DNA of 64,000 bases, from positions 1 to 64,000 of the forward strand of contig CAYXZO010000003.1 of NCBI GenBank assembly GCA_964469505.1, read 5' to 3'. Position numbers and translations under genes: made by a program. This document shows positions 40,746 to 50,770 of this stretch, in pieces (positions within the stretch are counted from its first letter, which is position 1; every line of letters starts with the position of its first letter). The notes under the pieces were generated by a model. That model was not told where the DNA came from. It worked only from the letters and a program-made list of their open reading frames with translations, and did no database searches. The stretch comes from CAYXZO01 sp964469505 (GTDB taxonomy: Bacteria > Fidelibacterota > UBA8477 > JABMPR01).

Positions 40746-42266
40746 CTACTTTTCCTGGGCGCCTGGCAAGATGAGGGTGAAAGTAGTTCCCTTTCCAGGA
40801 GTAGAATCCACGGTGATTTTGCCGTGGTGATATTCCTCGACGATGCGCTTCACTAGACTTAAGCCTAATCCCCATCCACGGCGTTTAGTGCTCCACCCCG
40901 GCCGAAATATATTAGTCCGGTCCCGTGGTGCTATGCCCCGCCCCGTGTCAGAAACCTGGAGTATTACCTTCCCATTACTGCGCCGGGCAGTAATTTTAAT
41001 CTTACCATCCTGGCTTTCGATGGCATCTACCGCATTCTTCAAGAGGTTCTCCAGAGCCCAGCTCAATAATTCAGCGTTTATTAGCGCCTGAAGGCCCTTT
41101 TCCACATGAACACCGATTTCCAAGCTCTTCCCCCATTGTGGAGCTCGTTTGCGAATGTATTCCACCACTGGCCGAATCACGGAATCCAGAGGTAAGGGTA
41201 TCAGGGTAACTCCCGCTCCGATGCGTGAAAAGCGCTCCGCAACTTTATTCAAACGCTCCGTATCCCGCTTGATCTCCGTTACCGCTTCAGCCACATCCGG
41301 CGCCAGATCCTTGCGCTCCAACAATTCGATCCACCCTAAAAGAGAAGAAAGAGGGGTTCCTAACTGGTGGGCGGTTTCTTTGGAAAGTCCAACCCACAAT
41401 CCCCGTTGCTCAGCCATTCTGATGAATTGAAAACCAGCAAACCCTAATAATATGAATAACGCCACGATTGCTATTTCGATAAAGGGGAACCAGCGCAAGC
41501 TTCTGATTAACTCTGAATCACCGTAATGAATGAACAACACCGGTTTGCCCTGAAATAGCACCGGCACGGGTTCATTCTGGGCATCCAACCAATGGACTTT
41601 TTCCAGAAGAACGGACTGCGAATCCACCCGCTTCAACTCCGGGATCGTGCTTTCAACCAGTTCCAGAGTATCCTGGGACTCCCGAGTAATAAGCAAGGGG
41701 AAGGAAATGTTGCGTACGATCTCCCGTAAAACTGCCTCCAGGTTATGTTGCACTACCTCACCATAGTGGAGATACATAATGGGTTTTCCCTGGAATAGAA
41801 TGGGAATCGGGGTATTGGTGGAGTCAAGCCGTTTGGCCAATCCCAGGAAATAGTCGTTCTGCTCACCTTTAGTCAGGCCCTGCGGCACCTTGATATTCTT
41901 CCAGGCATAGAGCTGCTCGGCGCCACGTTCCAGTACGGTTATGATCAAAGGGAAATCGATATTCTTGACGATATTGTTAAATACAAAACCGAGGTCAACA
42001 TTTTCACTGGATAAAGCATGGGCATAGAGTTCAGCGCTTTGTTGCAGAAACTTGCGCCGTTCCTCGCGGTACTGGCGGGCTAAAGCGTCGTTAGCCAGAG
42101 CATTGGCCAATAATCTGGAACTTAAGGCCAGAAAACGTTTATTGTCCTGTCGTAATCGATTGACTAGGTTGTTGGTGTATAATAGGGACCCCAGAATGAT
42201 GATGGCGGCCAGGAGAAACAGCCCCAGCTTAATCCTCGAGCTTGTAAGGACTGTGGATCTCATCAC
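40746..42266 (-). CDS. Membrane sensor histidine kinase
   Basis: 506 residues. Two membrane helices (about 13-29 and 255-276) flank a periplasmic sensor region of about 225 residues with two similar halves (each has IPILFQGKPIMYLHYGE / VPVLFQGKPVLFIHYGD). The phospho-acceptor His is in KETAHQLGTPLSSLLGW. The ATPase motifs are ENLLKNAVDAIE (N box), VSDTGRGIAP (G1) and KRRGWGLGLSLVKRI (G2). No response regulator is adjacent. The start is GTG 42266 or ATG 42263, both overlapping the YfhO gene stop. Confidence 0.93.
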   Translation of the reverse strand: MMRSTVLTSSRIKLGLFLLAAIIILGSLLYTNNLVNRLRQDNKRFLALSSRLLANALANDALARQYREERRKFLQQSAELYAHALSSENVDLGFVFNNIVKNIDFPLIITVLERGAEQLYAWKNIKVPQGLTKGEQNDYFLGLAKRLDSTNTPIPILFQGKPIMYLHYGEVVQHNLEAVLREIVRNISFPLLITRESQDTLELVESTIPELKRVDSQSVLLEKVHWLDAQNEPVPVLFQGKPVLFIHYGDSELIRSLRWFPFIEIAIVALFILLGFAGFQFIRMAEQRGLWVGLSKETAHQLGTPLSSLLGWIELLERKDLAPDVAEAVTEIKRDTERLNKVAERFSRIGAGVTLIPLPLDSVIRPVVEYIRKRAPQWGKSLEIGVHVEKGLQALINAELLSWALENLLKNAVDAIESQDGKIKITARRSNGKVILQVSDTGRGIAPRDRTNIFRPGWSTKRRGWGLGLSLVKRIVEEYHHGKITVDSTPGKGTTFTLILPGAQEK

Positions 42267-44773
42267 TCGGAGTTGCCGGTCCCCTTTCTATACAGATTGA
42301 AGCCTGCCAGGCCTGCTAAAAGCAGCACGATAAGTAAACTGGCACCGGTAATTATAAATCCCGCCCGTACTGCTGGTGGGTTATAGGTGAAAGTGATGGT
42401 GTGGCGACCAGCTGGCACGATTACCCCCCGCAAAAGAGCATTCGTCTGAAAAATTCTCAACTGAGTGCCGTCTTCCAGTTCAGCATGCCAGCCATTGGGA
42501 TAATAAATCTCACTTAAGACTAAAAATCCCGGGGCCTGACATTGGGTTTCCACTGTGATTTTCTGGAGGTCGACTTTCACATCGAGCACCTTACCTCGTT
42601 GGAATTTATGTTGGCGGAAATCTTCGTAAGCGGCTGTAACCCATGCTTGAGAGCCAGGATCGTAGGTCTGGGCCAGGTAAAAGGTGGGTTCGGAAACAAC
42701 TCCCACCGAATCCACAAACCAGGCCCGGGGAAAGGCTTCAGTGAAACGATATAAATAGGCTTGAAATGTCTGCCCCCTTGACCAGTGTGATAATGTTTTT
42801 TCCAGCTTAAACAACGGCTCAGGGATTGGATATGGCGAAACCAGATAGCGTACATTAAGCACTTTCAGCCAGAACAAATCTCGTCGACGCAACAAACTAT
42901 CCACTTCTTCCAGGGTCCGCGGTCTGACGCCCTGCTCAGTTTGTCGGTAATACTTCAGTAGAAAACCCTGTTCCAGGTCAACCTGTTTCAGAAAATCCTG
43001 ATAAACCGCCAGTTTAGCCGGACTGTATCCCCCTATGCTGGCCAGTCCATGAAAAGCCCATTCATTACTGCCAAACAGAGTAAAAACCGGGAAAATGCGC
43101 CCTGGAGTTGTTTCCAGCTGGGACTGCAAGAATTTGACTGTCGGTGAGGGTTGTTCCCAACGTTTGGAGGCAGCAGGGGATACGGCGGTACGGGTCAAAC
43201 GTAAATCTATTCGCCCCAAATCGGCCAGCGCCAACCCGGTGAGGAATACCGCTGCCAGAGCTACTTTTAGCCGTCCCCGCGCCGCAAACCACACCAGGCC
43301 AAAGGTGGTGATAGCTAGTAACAGACTCATGGTCAGTGATTGATAGAAAATCAGGAAACGTTGGCTGTCCAGCCGCGGATCGCTTTTTCCGGAACCAGCC
43401 ACGGCTGTCTGGAAAGAATCCTGGATGGTCCCTTTAAATAACAGCACCAGGATAAATAAGCCTCCGGCGATCCACAATCCCCACTGGAGGGATTTTAGCC
43501 ACTCCTTAATTTTATCCTGCCGATCCAGCAGAGCCTGTAATCCGATTCCCGCCAGAATTGCCGCTAACAATTCCACCAGTATTAAAATCATTGACGGAAC
43601 CCGGAACTTGCTGAAGTAAGGTAGATAGTTGAAAAACAGGTCATAGACGGGAGAGAAATACTTCCCAAACGAAATTAGAAGTGCTAACACCAGCGCTGAA
43701 AAAAGCAGCCATACTTGCCGCCGCAGGGGTTTATGGAACCAAGCTAAGATCATGAAGAAAAACACTACCACGCCTAAATAGTCCGAATGTTCAGTGAAAG
43801 GCCGCGCCCCCCAATAGGTATGTCCTCCAAAACCAAACCAGTCGGGGACGACGAAAGCCAGCATTTCTTCTGGGGGAAAAGACCAGTTTGTAGCGTACGA
43901 ATAACTAAGCCCTTGTGTGCCTCCTCCGCGGATGGAAAAGTGAGAATAGTTCCAGGCGGGCAAGTACAGCACTGCAGCTAGCCCAAGGGCCAATACTACC
44001 GCTGCTGCGAAATAGGCCCAGCGGAGCCCTAAAGCCCCCCAAGCTTTCTCGCGACCCATCCGAATTGTCTCCCACAGCACATACCAGCCCATGAGCATCC
44101 ACCCGTAATAGGCAATCTGCACGTGTCCTCGTTGTAGCTGAAATCCTGCGACGCACGCTAAAAACACCAATCGCAACAGATCGGGTTTGCGGAATAGCTC
44201 ATGCACCGCCAGTAACAGCCAGGGCAAATATGCCGCCGTCATCATTTGAGAGCCATGTCCAGCGGTGAGCATTACGACAAAAAAGGGCATCAGCATATAG
44301 GCGCCGCCACCCAACAGGCTCCCCAGAAATCCTATACCCCAGCGACGTAACAGCAGATAAACTCCCATCGCTGCCAGGAGGTAGTGCAAAGCCATTGTCC
44401 AGAGGGCTGGGAAACCCAACAGACTGAACAGCCGAAGAACCCATCCCGGCATATAAACGAAAGGGGTATACATCAAACTGCCGAAAGAAGGCATACCGCT
44501 GAAGATGTATGGTTGCCACAGAGGATATTCGTGATGCTCCTGCCAGTATAATTGGAGTTGATAACTCATGCCTCTAGCCGCCGTAGTATCCCCACCGGAA
44601 AAAACGTAACCCTTTAGAAAGACGGCGTTGAAAATAACCACGAGCAAAAGGATGAATATGGCTAAGGCCCGGACCCAATCCCGGCGCCAGATTCTTTGCC
44701 AAAGGGTATTGGCTTGTTTCGACTGATCTGCCGTATGTCCGGTACCATTTCTTTTCACCCCTTTAGGAACCAT
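42263..44773 (-). CDS. YfhO-family multi-span membrane protein
   Basis: 836 residues. About a dozen membrane helices, with the early motif GYVFSGGDTTAARGMSYQ and YPLWQPYIFSGMPSFG, then a large exported C-terminal domain (about 540-800) and a last helix. This is the YfhO (PF09586-like) family, GT-C-type membrane proteins linked to glycosylation of lipoteichoic acid in Firmicutes. It lies at the downstream end of the glycan gene run, so a lipid-linked sugar transfer role is plausible. AGGAG precedes the ATG. Confidence 0.85.
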   Translation of the reverse strand: MVPKGVKRNGTGHTADQSKQANTLWQRIWRRDWVRALAIFILLLVVIFNAVFLKGYVFSGGDTTAARGMSYQLQLYWQEHHEYPLWQPYIFSGMPSFGSLMYTPFVYMPGWVLRLFSLLGFPALWTMALHYLLAAMGVYLLLRRWGIGFLGSLLGGGAYMLMPFFVVMLTAGHGSQMMTAAYLPWLLLAVHELFRKPDLLRLVFLACVAGFQLQRGHVQIAYYGWMLMGWYVLWETIRMGREKAWGALGLRWAYFAAAVVLALGLAAVLYLPAWNYSHFSIRGGGTQGLSYSYATNWSFPPEEMLAFVVPDWFGFGGHTYWGARPFTEHSDYLGVVVFFFMILAWFHKPLRRQVWLLFSALVLALLISFGKYFSPVYDLFFNYLPYFSKFRVPSMILILVELLAAILAGIGLQALLDRQDKIKEWLKSLQWGLWIAGGLFILVLLFKGTIQDSFQTAVAGSGKSDPRLDSQRFLIFYQSLTMSLLLAITTFGLVWFAARGRLKVALAAVFLTGLALADLGRIDLRLTRTAVSPAASKRWEQPSPTVKFLQSQLETTPGRIFPVFTLFGSNEWAFHGLASIGGYSPAKLAVYQDFLKQVDLEQGFLLKYYRQTEQGVRPRTLEEVDSLLRRRDLFWLKVLNVRYLVSPYPIPEPLFKLEKTLSHWSRGQTFQAYLYRFTEAFPRAWFVDSVGVVSEPTFYLAQTYDPGSQAWVTAAYEDFRQHKFQRGKVLDVKVDLQKITVETQCQAPGFLVLSEIYYPNGWHAELEDGTQLRIFQTNALLRGVIVPAGRHTITFTYNPPAVRAGFIITGASLLIVLLLAGLAGFNLYRKGTGNSE

Positions 44774-44793
44774 TACATTGCTCCTTTCTACTA

Positions 44794-46089
44794 TTAATAA
44801 TACCCGAGTCCCTTAAGTAAATGCTCTATGCGATTTTGACCCATAAGTTCTAGATATTTATCGGCTTCCCGTTTGAGCAGCCCAAACTCTGAACCAGGGG
44901 ATAAACAAAGATTACGCTCCTCCCGGGGATCCTTTTGCAAATCATAGGCTTCATGATTGCCATGGCCATGGGCGATCCATTTGAAACGACCATCGAATAC
45001 ACTGACCTGATCGTGGCGGAAAGGATCACCCGCCACCGGATCCAACTTATCGAGGCCAGCTAGAATTTCCACGGGTGTCTTCAGAAAAGCCAGTGCCAAG
45101 TTCCTTTTAGGCAAGAAATTGGTACCATCAATCATATACTGCTTTACGGCTGGGAAGAGATCCTGATGTTGGATTAAATCCTTTACGGTTTCCCCTTTAG
45201 TTTGGGCTGGGAAATGCCATAGTAGTGGAACATGCAATACTTCCTGGTATAAATTGAAAACATGGTGGAAATGATTATGCTCTCCCAGCAATTCCCCATG
45301 ATCAGCCGTAATAATAACAATTCCCTCGTTCCAGAACCATTCAACCAGCGGGAGCTGGAAAAGCTCTTCCAAACCATCGACCAAATCACTTATCTCCGCC
45401 TGATACAACTGCCGTAAGATTTCCCAAACACCAGGAGCTAAAGTTCTTCCTTCCACATAGAAGTTGCGCCAGTCGTGATTTATTCGTTGTGCTTGCCGCC
45501 ATTGATCTTCGCGGCTGGTATTGAGGATCATCCTTTCCTTTTCAGGAGAAGGGCTGTATGGAGTATGGGGGCCGGTGAACTGAAGGAAAAGAAACAGACG
45601 ACTTTTTATAAGCTGTTCCCCCAGGCCCCGCAGTATTTTTACTGTTTCAGTGAAGATCCTCTGCCCGGGAAGGATAATTCGCTCAAATCGCAACTCCTGT
45701 GATTGCTCGCTGAATTTTTCGGTGTCGCTCCATATTTCATAAAATTCATCAAACCCGCTATTCAAACCGGTGATGTTTCCCAGCAAAGGATTGGAAGCGA
45801 TGCCGATATTGGTATAACCCTGCTCTTTTAGAAAGTTCATCAACGTTGATTTCGAATCAGTGAGTATGAGATGGCCCTCTTCAACTTGGTGTTCCGGGGG
45901 GATTAAGCCTGTGAACATGGAAGCGTGGCTGGGCGGAGTCCAGGGTGAGGGTGTATAGGCCTGTGTAAAAACATAACTTGTCTTGGCTAATCTGCCCAGG
46001 AACAAGTGTTGCGCTTTTCCGGTAGGGGAAAAAAGGGCGTCAAACCGGGTGGCGTCTAAGGAAATGAGAAGTATCGGTGGGTACTGCAT
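44794..46089 (-). CDS. Alkaline-phosphatase-superfamily hydrolase (sulfatase-like, non-Cys)
   Basis: 431 residues, no signal peptide. ILLISLDATRFDAL gives the first metal Asp, SPWTPPSHASMFTGL the nucleophile region, and IITADHGELLGEHNHFHHV the late Asp-His metal cluster. Classical sulfatases have Cys or Ser in CxPxR; here the place is taken by Thr in TPPSHASM, so it is more like phosphodiesterases or phosphoglycerol/ethanolamine transferases. Its place between YfhO and a flippase suggests action on the surface glycan. Being apparently cytoplasmic is odd for that role. Confidence 0.83.
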   Translation of the reverse strand: MQYPPILLISLDATRFDALFSPTGKAQHLFLGRLAKTSYVFTQAYTPSPWTPPSHASMFTGLIPPEHQVEEGHLILTDSKSTLMNFLKEQGYTNIGIASNPLLGNITGLNSGFDEFYEIWSDTEKFSEQSQELRFERIILPGQRIFTETVKILRGLGEQLIKSRLFLFLQFTGPHTPYSPSPEKERMILNTSREDQWRQAQRINHDWRNFYVEGRTLAPGVWEILRQLYQAEISDLVDGLEELFQLPLVEWFWNEGIVIITADHGELLGEHNHFHHVFNLYQEVLHVPLLWHFPAQTKGETVKDLIQHQDLFPAVKQYMIDGTNFLPKRNLALAFLKTPVEILAGLDKLDPVAGDPFRHDQVSVFDGRFKWIAHGHGNHEAYDLQKDPREERNLCLSPGSEFGLLKREADKYLELMGQNRIEHLLKGLGYY

Positions 46090-46128
46090 GGTGCTGGTTA
46101 CGTTCAGCTAAGCTTCAACCAACAAGTT

Positions 46129-47466
46129 TTAGCCTGTCTGTCGCCAATCCCGATAAATGGCTTTTGCAAGATCAACCCCCATTTTCCCGGGCCAGATCGG
46201 GCGCCACCAGGGCAAACCTGCTAAGTGCTGAAAGAGGAAAAGTTTGATAATCAAGCTTAAAGTATATGAGAGGCTGGTAGCCCAGGCAGCCCCATTGATT
46301 CCATATAAAGGAATCCACCACAGATTTGCGCCTATATTTACTACTACCGTAAAAAGCCCAACCCAGAAATTGAGCTCCGGCCGGCCCCGGGCGGCCAAAT
46401 CATTGGCTAAAACCCTACCTAGACTGCTGGCGGTTATTCCGGGAAGTAAATAAATAAGGGCAGTAGCGGAGAGTATATACTTTGTTCCAAATAATCCCCT
46501 TACCAGCGGGTGCGCAAGGAGAGCTAGCGCTATTGCAGCCAGTAAAGAAGCTAAGAAAGTAAACCCTCCGACTATGGCGGTGAGTCTCCCTTGCTCGGCT
46601 TTTACAGAATGTAGTTCAGCTAGCCGGGGAAATAGAGCGGTACTCACTGATTGAGACAAAAGCCAGAGCTTCTCTCCAATTTGAACAGCTACGATATATA
46701 GTCCTGCCGATGAAACTCCTGCCAGCATATTTACCAGTAGTAAATCGAGACGATAGTTCAGGAAGCCGATAATATTCCCCAGGTGACTTTTCCAAGCATA
46801 AGACAATAGCCGGCCCCAGGTAACGTCTCGTGGAGACGTCTCAGAACTGATTCTTTCCTGCTTGATTCTATGGATATACCAAATTGCTAGTAGCACTCCA
46901 CCTAACTGACCAATGGTAAAAGCAGCCAGAGCCATTGCCGGGGAGGTTGTCACAAATGTCAACAAAATCCAGGCAGCCAATAACGCGACAGGAGGAAAAA
47001 CCAAAAATACCAGATTGAACCGCCACAGATCCCTAATCCCCAGCAAAATGTTAGGTAACAATTCCAGCAGGAGCAAAATCGGAAAAATAACCACACTGAA
47101 GATCAACAGATCTACTTCAATTGACGGGAACAAGGTTTCGTGAAAGATGACCCCAATAATTCCTACCCCCCAGCCACCTATTGAAAGCACACCCCAAGCA
47201 AGCAAAGTTTTCTTTATAGCTGTCAGGAGGCTTAAATCTTTCTTAGCCAGGTGATACACTAGTGAAGGTCCCAGTCCCAAGTTCAACAATTTTGTCAACA
47301 ATTGGGGTATTAACAGAGCCACACCGTATTCGCCATAGCCTGCTTTACCCAACCAGCGGGCCAACAAGATCGTATAGGCCAGCGATAAAACGGTAACCAC
47401 AACCTGGCGAGCAAAAGTCCCAGAAATTTGAACCGTTAAAGGGCGCTTTGTAGAAATGATAGTCAA
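46129..47466 (-). CDS. Polysaccharide flippase (Wzx/MATE-like)
   Basis: 445 residues with 12-14 helices. The N-terminal block LTVQISGTFARQVVVTVLSL and ARWLGKAGYGEYGVALLIPQLL matches oligosaccharide flippases (PF01943/PF13440). ANDLAARGRPELNFWVGLFTVVVNI is in the later part. It would move lipid-linked oligosaccharide across the inner membrane, in keeping with the glycosyltransferases that follow upstream. Confidence 0.9.
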   Translation of the reverse strand: MTIISTKRPLTVQISGTFARQVVVTVLSLAYTILLARWLGKAGYGEYGVALLIPQLLTKLLNLGLGPSLVYHLAKKDLSLLTAIKKTLLAWGVLSIGGWGVGIIGVIFHETLFPSIEVDLLIFSVVIFPILLLLELLPNILLGIRDLWRFNLVFLVFPPVALLAAWILLTFVTTSPAMALAAFTIGQLGGVLLAIWYIHRIKQERISSETSPRDVTWGRLLSYAWKSHLGNIIGFLNYRLDLLLVNMLAGVSSAGLYIVAVQIGEKLWLLSQSVSTALFPRLAELHSVKAEQGRLTAIVGGFTFLASLLAAIALALLAHPLVRGLFGTKYILSATALIYLLPGITASSLGRVLANDLAARGRPELNFWVGLFTVVVNIGANLWWIPLYGINGAAWATSLSYTLSLIIKLFLFQHLAGLPWWRPIWPGKMGVDLAKAIYRDWRQTG

Positions 47467-47475
47467 AATCGTACT

Positions 47476-48630
47476 CTATCCATTGAGTAAAATATCATAA
47501 AATTTAATTAGCCTAGAGATGACCACTCTTTCACCGAAATGATCAAGAGCATATTTACGAATTGCTTTAAAATCGTATTTATTATATCTGCCGTACATTG
47601 TAACCATTGCTTTTGCCAATTCGTCCGGATTATCACGTGGAACAAGAATCCCCGTTTCAGGATTAATGAATTCTTCCGGTCCGCCACTACGAGTGGCTAT
47701 GACCGGTCGCCCCCTAGCCATGGCCTCGATCAAAGTCACTCCAAAAGTTTCCGTACGGCTGCTGGAGATAACCACATTGTGGTTGTCCATCAATTCGAGT
47801 GCCGATATTCGGTTATCAGTTAAAAATGTTACGTCTTTGCTAAGATTTAATTTCACGCAAAGATTCTTGAGCGATGTTTCTTCCTGTCCCCATCCGGCTA
47901 TTGTAAGTTTGGTTCCCTCGGGTAACGATTTTCTGGCCATAGCAAAAGCTTTCAGTAGAACGTCAAAACCCTTTATCGATCGCAGGTGGCCTATTGATAA
48001 AAACCTAAAGTTATCCGAAGGTGTATCAGACATAAATATAGTCTCGAATTCCTCACCGATAATATTCGGCAAAACATCCCAGTTGTTTTTCTCCAAATTA
48101 AACCGGCGTAGGATGCCATTCATTAAAAACCTGCTCACAGCAAGGTTTAAATCAGAGGACATGAACACCTTTTTCGAAAGAATTTTATGCCACGGTGCCA
48201 GATCTCCTACAATCATGCGCGAGGAGTGCTCAGTTAACATTAAAGGCAATTTTAGATCTTTTTTAAGGCTCCTCCCCAGCACTCCCGCATACAATGTGGC
48301 GTGAGCATGGATCAGATCCGGCAAACCGAATTGTTCAATATATCTTTTGGCCAACTTTTTTCCGGCAAGTGTTAGGGTAAGGGCTGTCCCCCCCGGGACA
48401 AAAGTCAACCGATTAATCTGCTTTTGTTGGAAAAGTCGAGGATCACTAGCGCCAACTTCACGTTCAGTGTCGCCTTGATTATTTACCTCACCTTTATTCT
48501 GCAGATCGACATGGACGACTCCAACCTCTATTCCATTTTTTCGAAGAGCCTCAACCTGTCTTTTAATGAAAATACCCTTAATAGGATTATTTATGCTGGG
48601 ATACCACGAGGCTACAATGAGTATATGCAC
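47476..48630 (-). CDS. GT4-type glycosyltransferase
   Basis: 384 residues from GTG 48630, chosen because GGGG lies 6 nt upstream; a TTG at 48636 overlapping the upstream stop (TTGA) is the alternative. N-terminal HILIVASWYPSINNPIKGIF, an intermediate acceptor domain, and the donor-site motif SSSRTETFGVTLIEAMARGRPVIATRSGGPEEFI (E-x7-E) near the end, written here as two joined blocks. It is a retaining, nucleotide-sugar-using GT-B enzyme. The sugar is unknown. Confidence 0.9.
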   Translation of the reverse strand: MHILIVASWYPSINNPIKGIFIKRQVEALRKNGIEVGVVHVDLQNKGEVNNQGDTEREVGASDPRLFQQKQINRLTFVPGGTALTLTLAGKKLAKRYIEQFGLPDLIHAHATLYAGVLGRSLKKDLKLPLMLTEHSSRMIVGDLAPWHKILSKKVFMSSDLNLAVSRFLMNGILRRFNLEKNNWDVLPNIIGEEFETIFMSDTPSDNFRFLSIGHLRSIKGFDVLLKAFAMARKSLPEGTKLTIAGWGQEETSLKNLCVKLNLSKDVTFLTDNRISALELMDNHNVVISSSRTETFGVTLIEAMARGRPVIATRSGGPEEFINPETGILVPRDNPDELAKAMVTMYGRYNKYDFKAIRKYALDHFGERVVISRLIKFYDILLNG

Positions 48631-48632
48631 GT

Positions 48633-49652
48633 TCAACCCCGTTTAAGTAAAACGCGGTTGGCGATATAAGCTTTCAACCCCTCCCTTCGAACTCGTCGCC
48701 AGGGGCTGCTTTCAGGCTGTTCCACCTTATAATCAAAAGTTATTAAGGCTGATTTCAGATGCCTATTAATCAATTCCACTTCCAGAGCAGTAATCTCCTG
48801 TTGCCACGCTTTCAAACGTGCTTTACTGATACCAGTAAAAGTATTCCCGGTAACGCTGTTACCTCCCCAAGCATTGCCTAAAAAAGTTGGTTGAAGTAAA
48901 GTGGAGTGAAATTGTATCCCGGCCTGTTCCGCTAACTTATGCAATATTTCTTCCGGTTTAGTAACTAAATCTTCATATTTCACAACGAAGTAGTCATCCA
49001 AACTATATTTATTTTCCTCAGCAAAGAAATATGACCATTGGAGAGATCTCAAGATTTTATCGAGGTGAGGAAACCCTTTATCCATAGTTTGAAGGTATTT
49101 TCTTAATGTCACCAGATTAGCATAAGGGTTGCGGATAACATGAAAAAAAACAGCCTCAGGGTAGAGCTTCTTTAATCTTGCGGCGTGCTCAAAAGTACCC
49201 ACCGTTTTTTCTACTACCCGCATATGTTCGGGCATCTGCGCATTGAACAAAGCCTGATATAGGGCCTCGAAATATCCGCGTATTAAGTTACTATCATCTG
49301 TCGATTCGATACTTTCGATAGCTTTTTTGAATAGTTCTAAATTAAAAATCCCCTTGGCATCGCTATCGGCTAGCTTATTACCAATGCGATTCCTGACTTC
49401 AACCCATTCACATGCACTCCTGCGAAATACATTTATATCCCAATCCGATATCTTTTCCCAACTTCGTAAGGGATACCTAGTCCACCAATTAAGAATAAAA
49501 TGAAATTGAGTCTCTATGGGCAAAACGAACAGCTCCGGGTGCCCATCGAACAAAGAACGTAATAAGCTGGTGCCGGATTTATGAGCACCGGAAATGAAAA
49601 TAGGACGCCACATTGTCTTATTCTTTTTAGTGTTCGTTTGTGTTCCCATCAT
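48633..49652 (-). CDS. PAPS-dependent sulfotransferase
   Basis: About 339 residues from ATG 49652 (or 49649), which overlaps the upstream stop; the longer frame to 49709 is rejected. FISGAHKSGTSLLRSLFDGH is the 5'-phosphosulfate loop and FHVIRNPYANLVTLRKYL the 3'-phosphate-binding block of the Sulfotransfer family. No export signal. Within a glycosyltransferase cluster it most likely sulfates a sugar of the surface glycan. Protein or lipid acceptors are possible. Confidence 0.88.
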   Translation of the reverse strand: MMGTQTNTKKNKTMWRPIFISGAHKSGTSLLRSLFDGHPELFVLPIETQFHFILNWWTRYPLRSWEKISDWDINVFRRSACEWVEVRNRIGNKLADSDAKGIFNLELFKKAIESIESTDDSNLIRGYFEALYQALFNAQMPEHMRVVEKTVGTFEHAARLKKLYPEAVFFHVIRNPYANLVTLRKYLQTMDKGFPHLDKILRSLQWSYFFAEENKYSLDDYFVVKYEDLVTKPEEILHKLAEQAGIQFHSTLLQPTFLGNAWGGNSVTGNTFTGISKARLKAWQQEITALEVELINRHLKSALITFDYKVEQPESSPWRRVRREGLKAYIANRVLLKRG

Positions 49653-50770
49653 CCTTTTCCGATATGTTCCGCCAATATAATTTCCATCCTGCGTGCCACT
49701 TCGTTCCAATCGTACTGCTTAGCAAAAAGCTGAGGCTGTGGTTTTCGTTCATCTGATATCGCTTTATTGATCTTATTGATAAATTCTTCATGGGTAGATG
49801 CCACATAAATTATCTTTTCCAGCCTGGAAATCGCTTGGGAAAAGTCGAGGGATACCACTGGGGTGCCAGCTGCTATATATTCGTAGAGTTTATTAGGGTT
49901 AAGCACAGCTGTCAATTCATCCTTCCTGAAGGGCAATAGAGCTACGTTGAAAGCTTGCACCCATGCCGGTAATTCACTATGGGGTTTGGGCCCCAGATAT
50001 TTGACATTTTGACGCTCTAGGACATTTCTAAACTGATCCCGGCGTTCAGTATTGATAAAAGGTCCAATCAAAACCAGGGTAGCGGCTTTGAAACTGTCCG
50101 CTACCAATTCCAACAAATTCTCATCTAACCAGTCCATGGCGCCGGCATAACCCAATATGGGTTTAGGCCATTCCTTTATTTCGCTCGGATTAGGTTTTTG
50201 TTGGGCAAACAGGTCATAATTAACTCCATTGCCTAACAAGATAGGGCTTTTGAATCCCAGCCGCTGCACCTTAACCCCCAGTTCATCACTTACAACAAAT
50301 ACCAGATCGGCGAATTTTAAATATCGAACAAGGTACTGCTTAAGCCAGGTAGGAGTATGGGGAAAGGCTAAATGGTCATCGTTGCAATCATAAAATTTAA
50401 CTTTCGCCGGCAAGCGCGCCGCCAGCGGTCCCCAATATGCGTTGCTGAGCCCGATAACCCGTTCCGGGGTGTGGAAACCAGTAATCCTTAATATGAATTT
50501 AAGCCACAACCAGCCAATAAGTTGTGTCAGGATTTGCACTAATCTTAAATCCTGCATCAATCGTAGAGGACCGGAAGGTATTGTTTTCAGAAATGGAATC
50601 GTAACAACGACGATGTTACCTCTACGAACCGGCAACAAATGCATTTGTTTCCCGACGACATAAGGTTCAATGAACAAAATCCGCCAATGAGCCGAGAACC
50701 TGGACAATATCTGTTGCTTGCGAGTAACTAAATAATCCCACCGGATTTCGGAAAACCAGACTAGTTTCAA
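49649..50770 (-). CDS. GT-B glycosyltransferase
   Basis: 373 residues. LVWFSEIRWDYLVTRKQQIL and FIEPYVVGKQMHLLPVRRG mark the group of GT4-like enzymes beginning with a short acceptor domain. PILGYAGAMDWLDENLL, VLIGPF and LPFRKDELTAVLNPNKLYEYIAAG form the donor-site half. The pattern resembles UDP-galactopyranose mutase-associated or GT1/GT4 teichuronic-type transferases. The sugar is unknown. It overlaps both neighbours by 4 nt. Confidence 0.87.
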   Translation of the reverse strand: MKLVWFSEIRWDYLVTRKQQILSRFSAHWRILFIEPYVVGKQMHLLPVRRGNIVVVTIPFLKTIPSGPLRLMQDLRLVQILTQLIGWLWLKFILRITGFHTPERVIGLSNAYWGPLAARLPAKVKFYDCNDDHLAFPHTPTWLKQYLVRYLKFADLVFVVSDELGVKVQRLGFKSPILLGNGVNYDLFAQQKPNPSEIKEWPKPILGYAGAMDWLDENLLELVADSFKAATLVLIGPFINTERRDQFRNVLERQNVKYLGPKPHSELPAWVQAFNVALLPFRKDELTAVLNPNKLYEYIAAGTPVVSLDFSQAISRLEKIIYVASTHEEFINKINKAISDERKPQPQLFAKQYDWNEVARRMEIILAEHIGKG

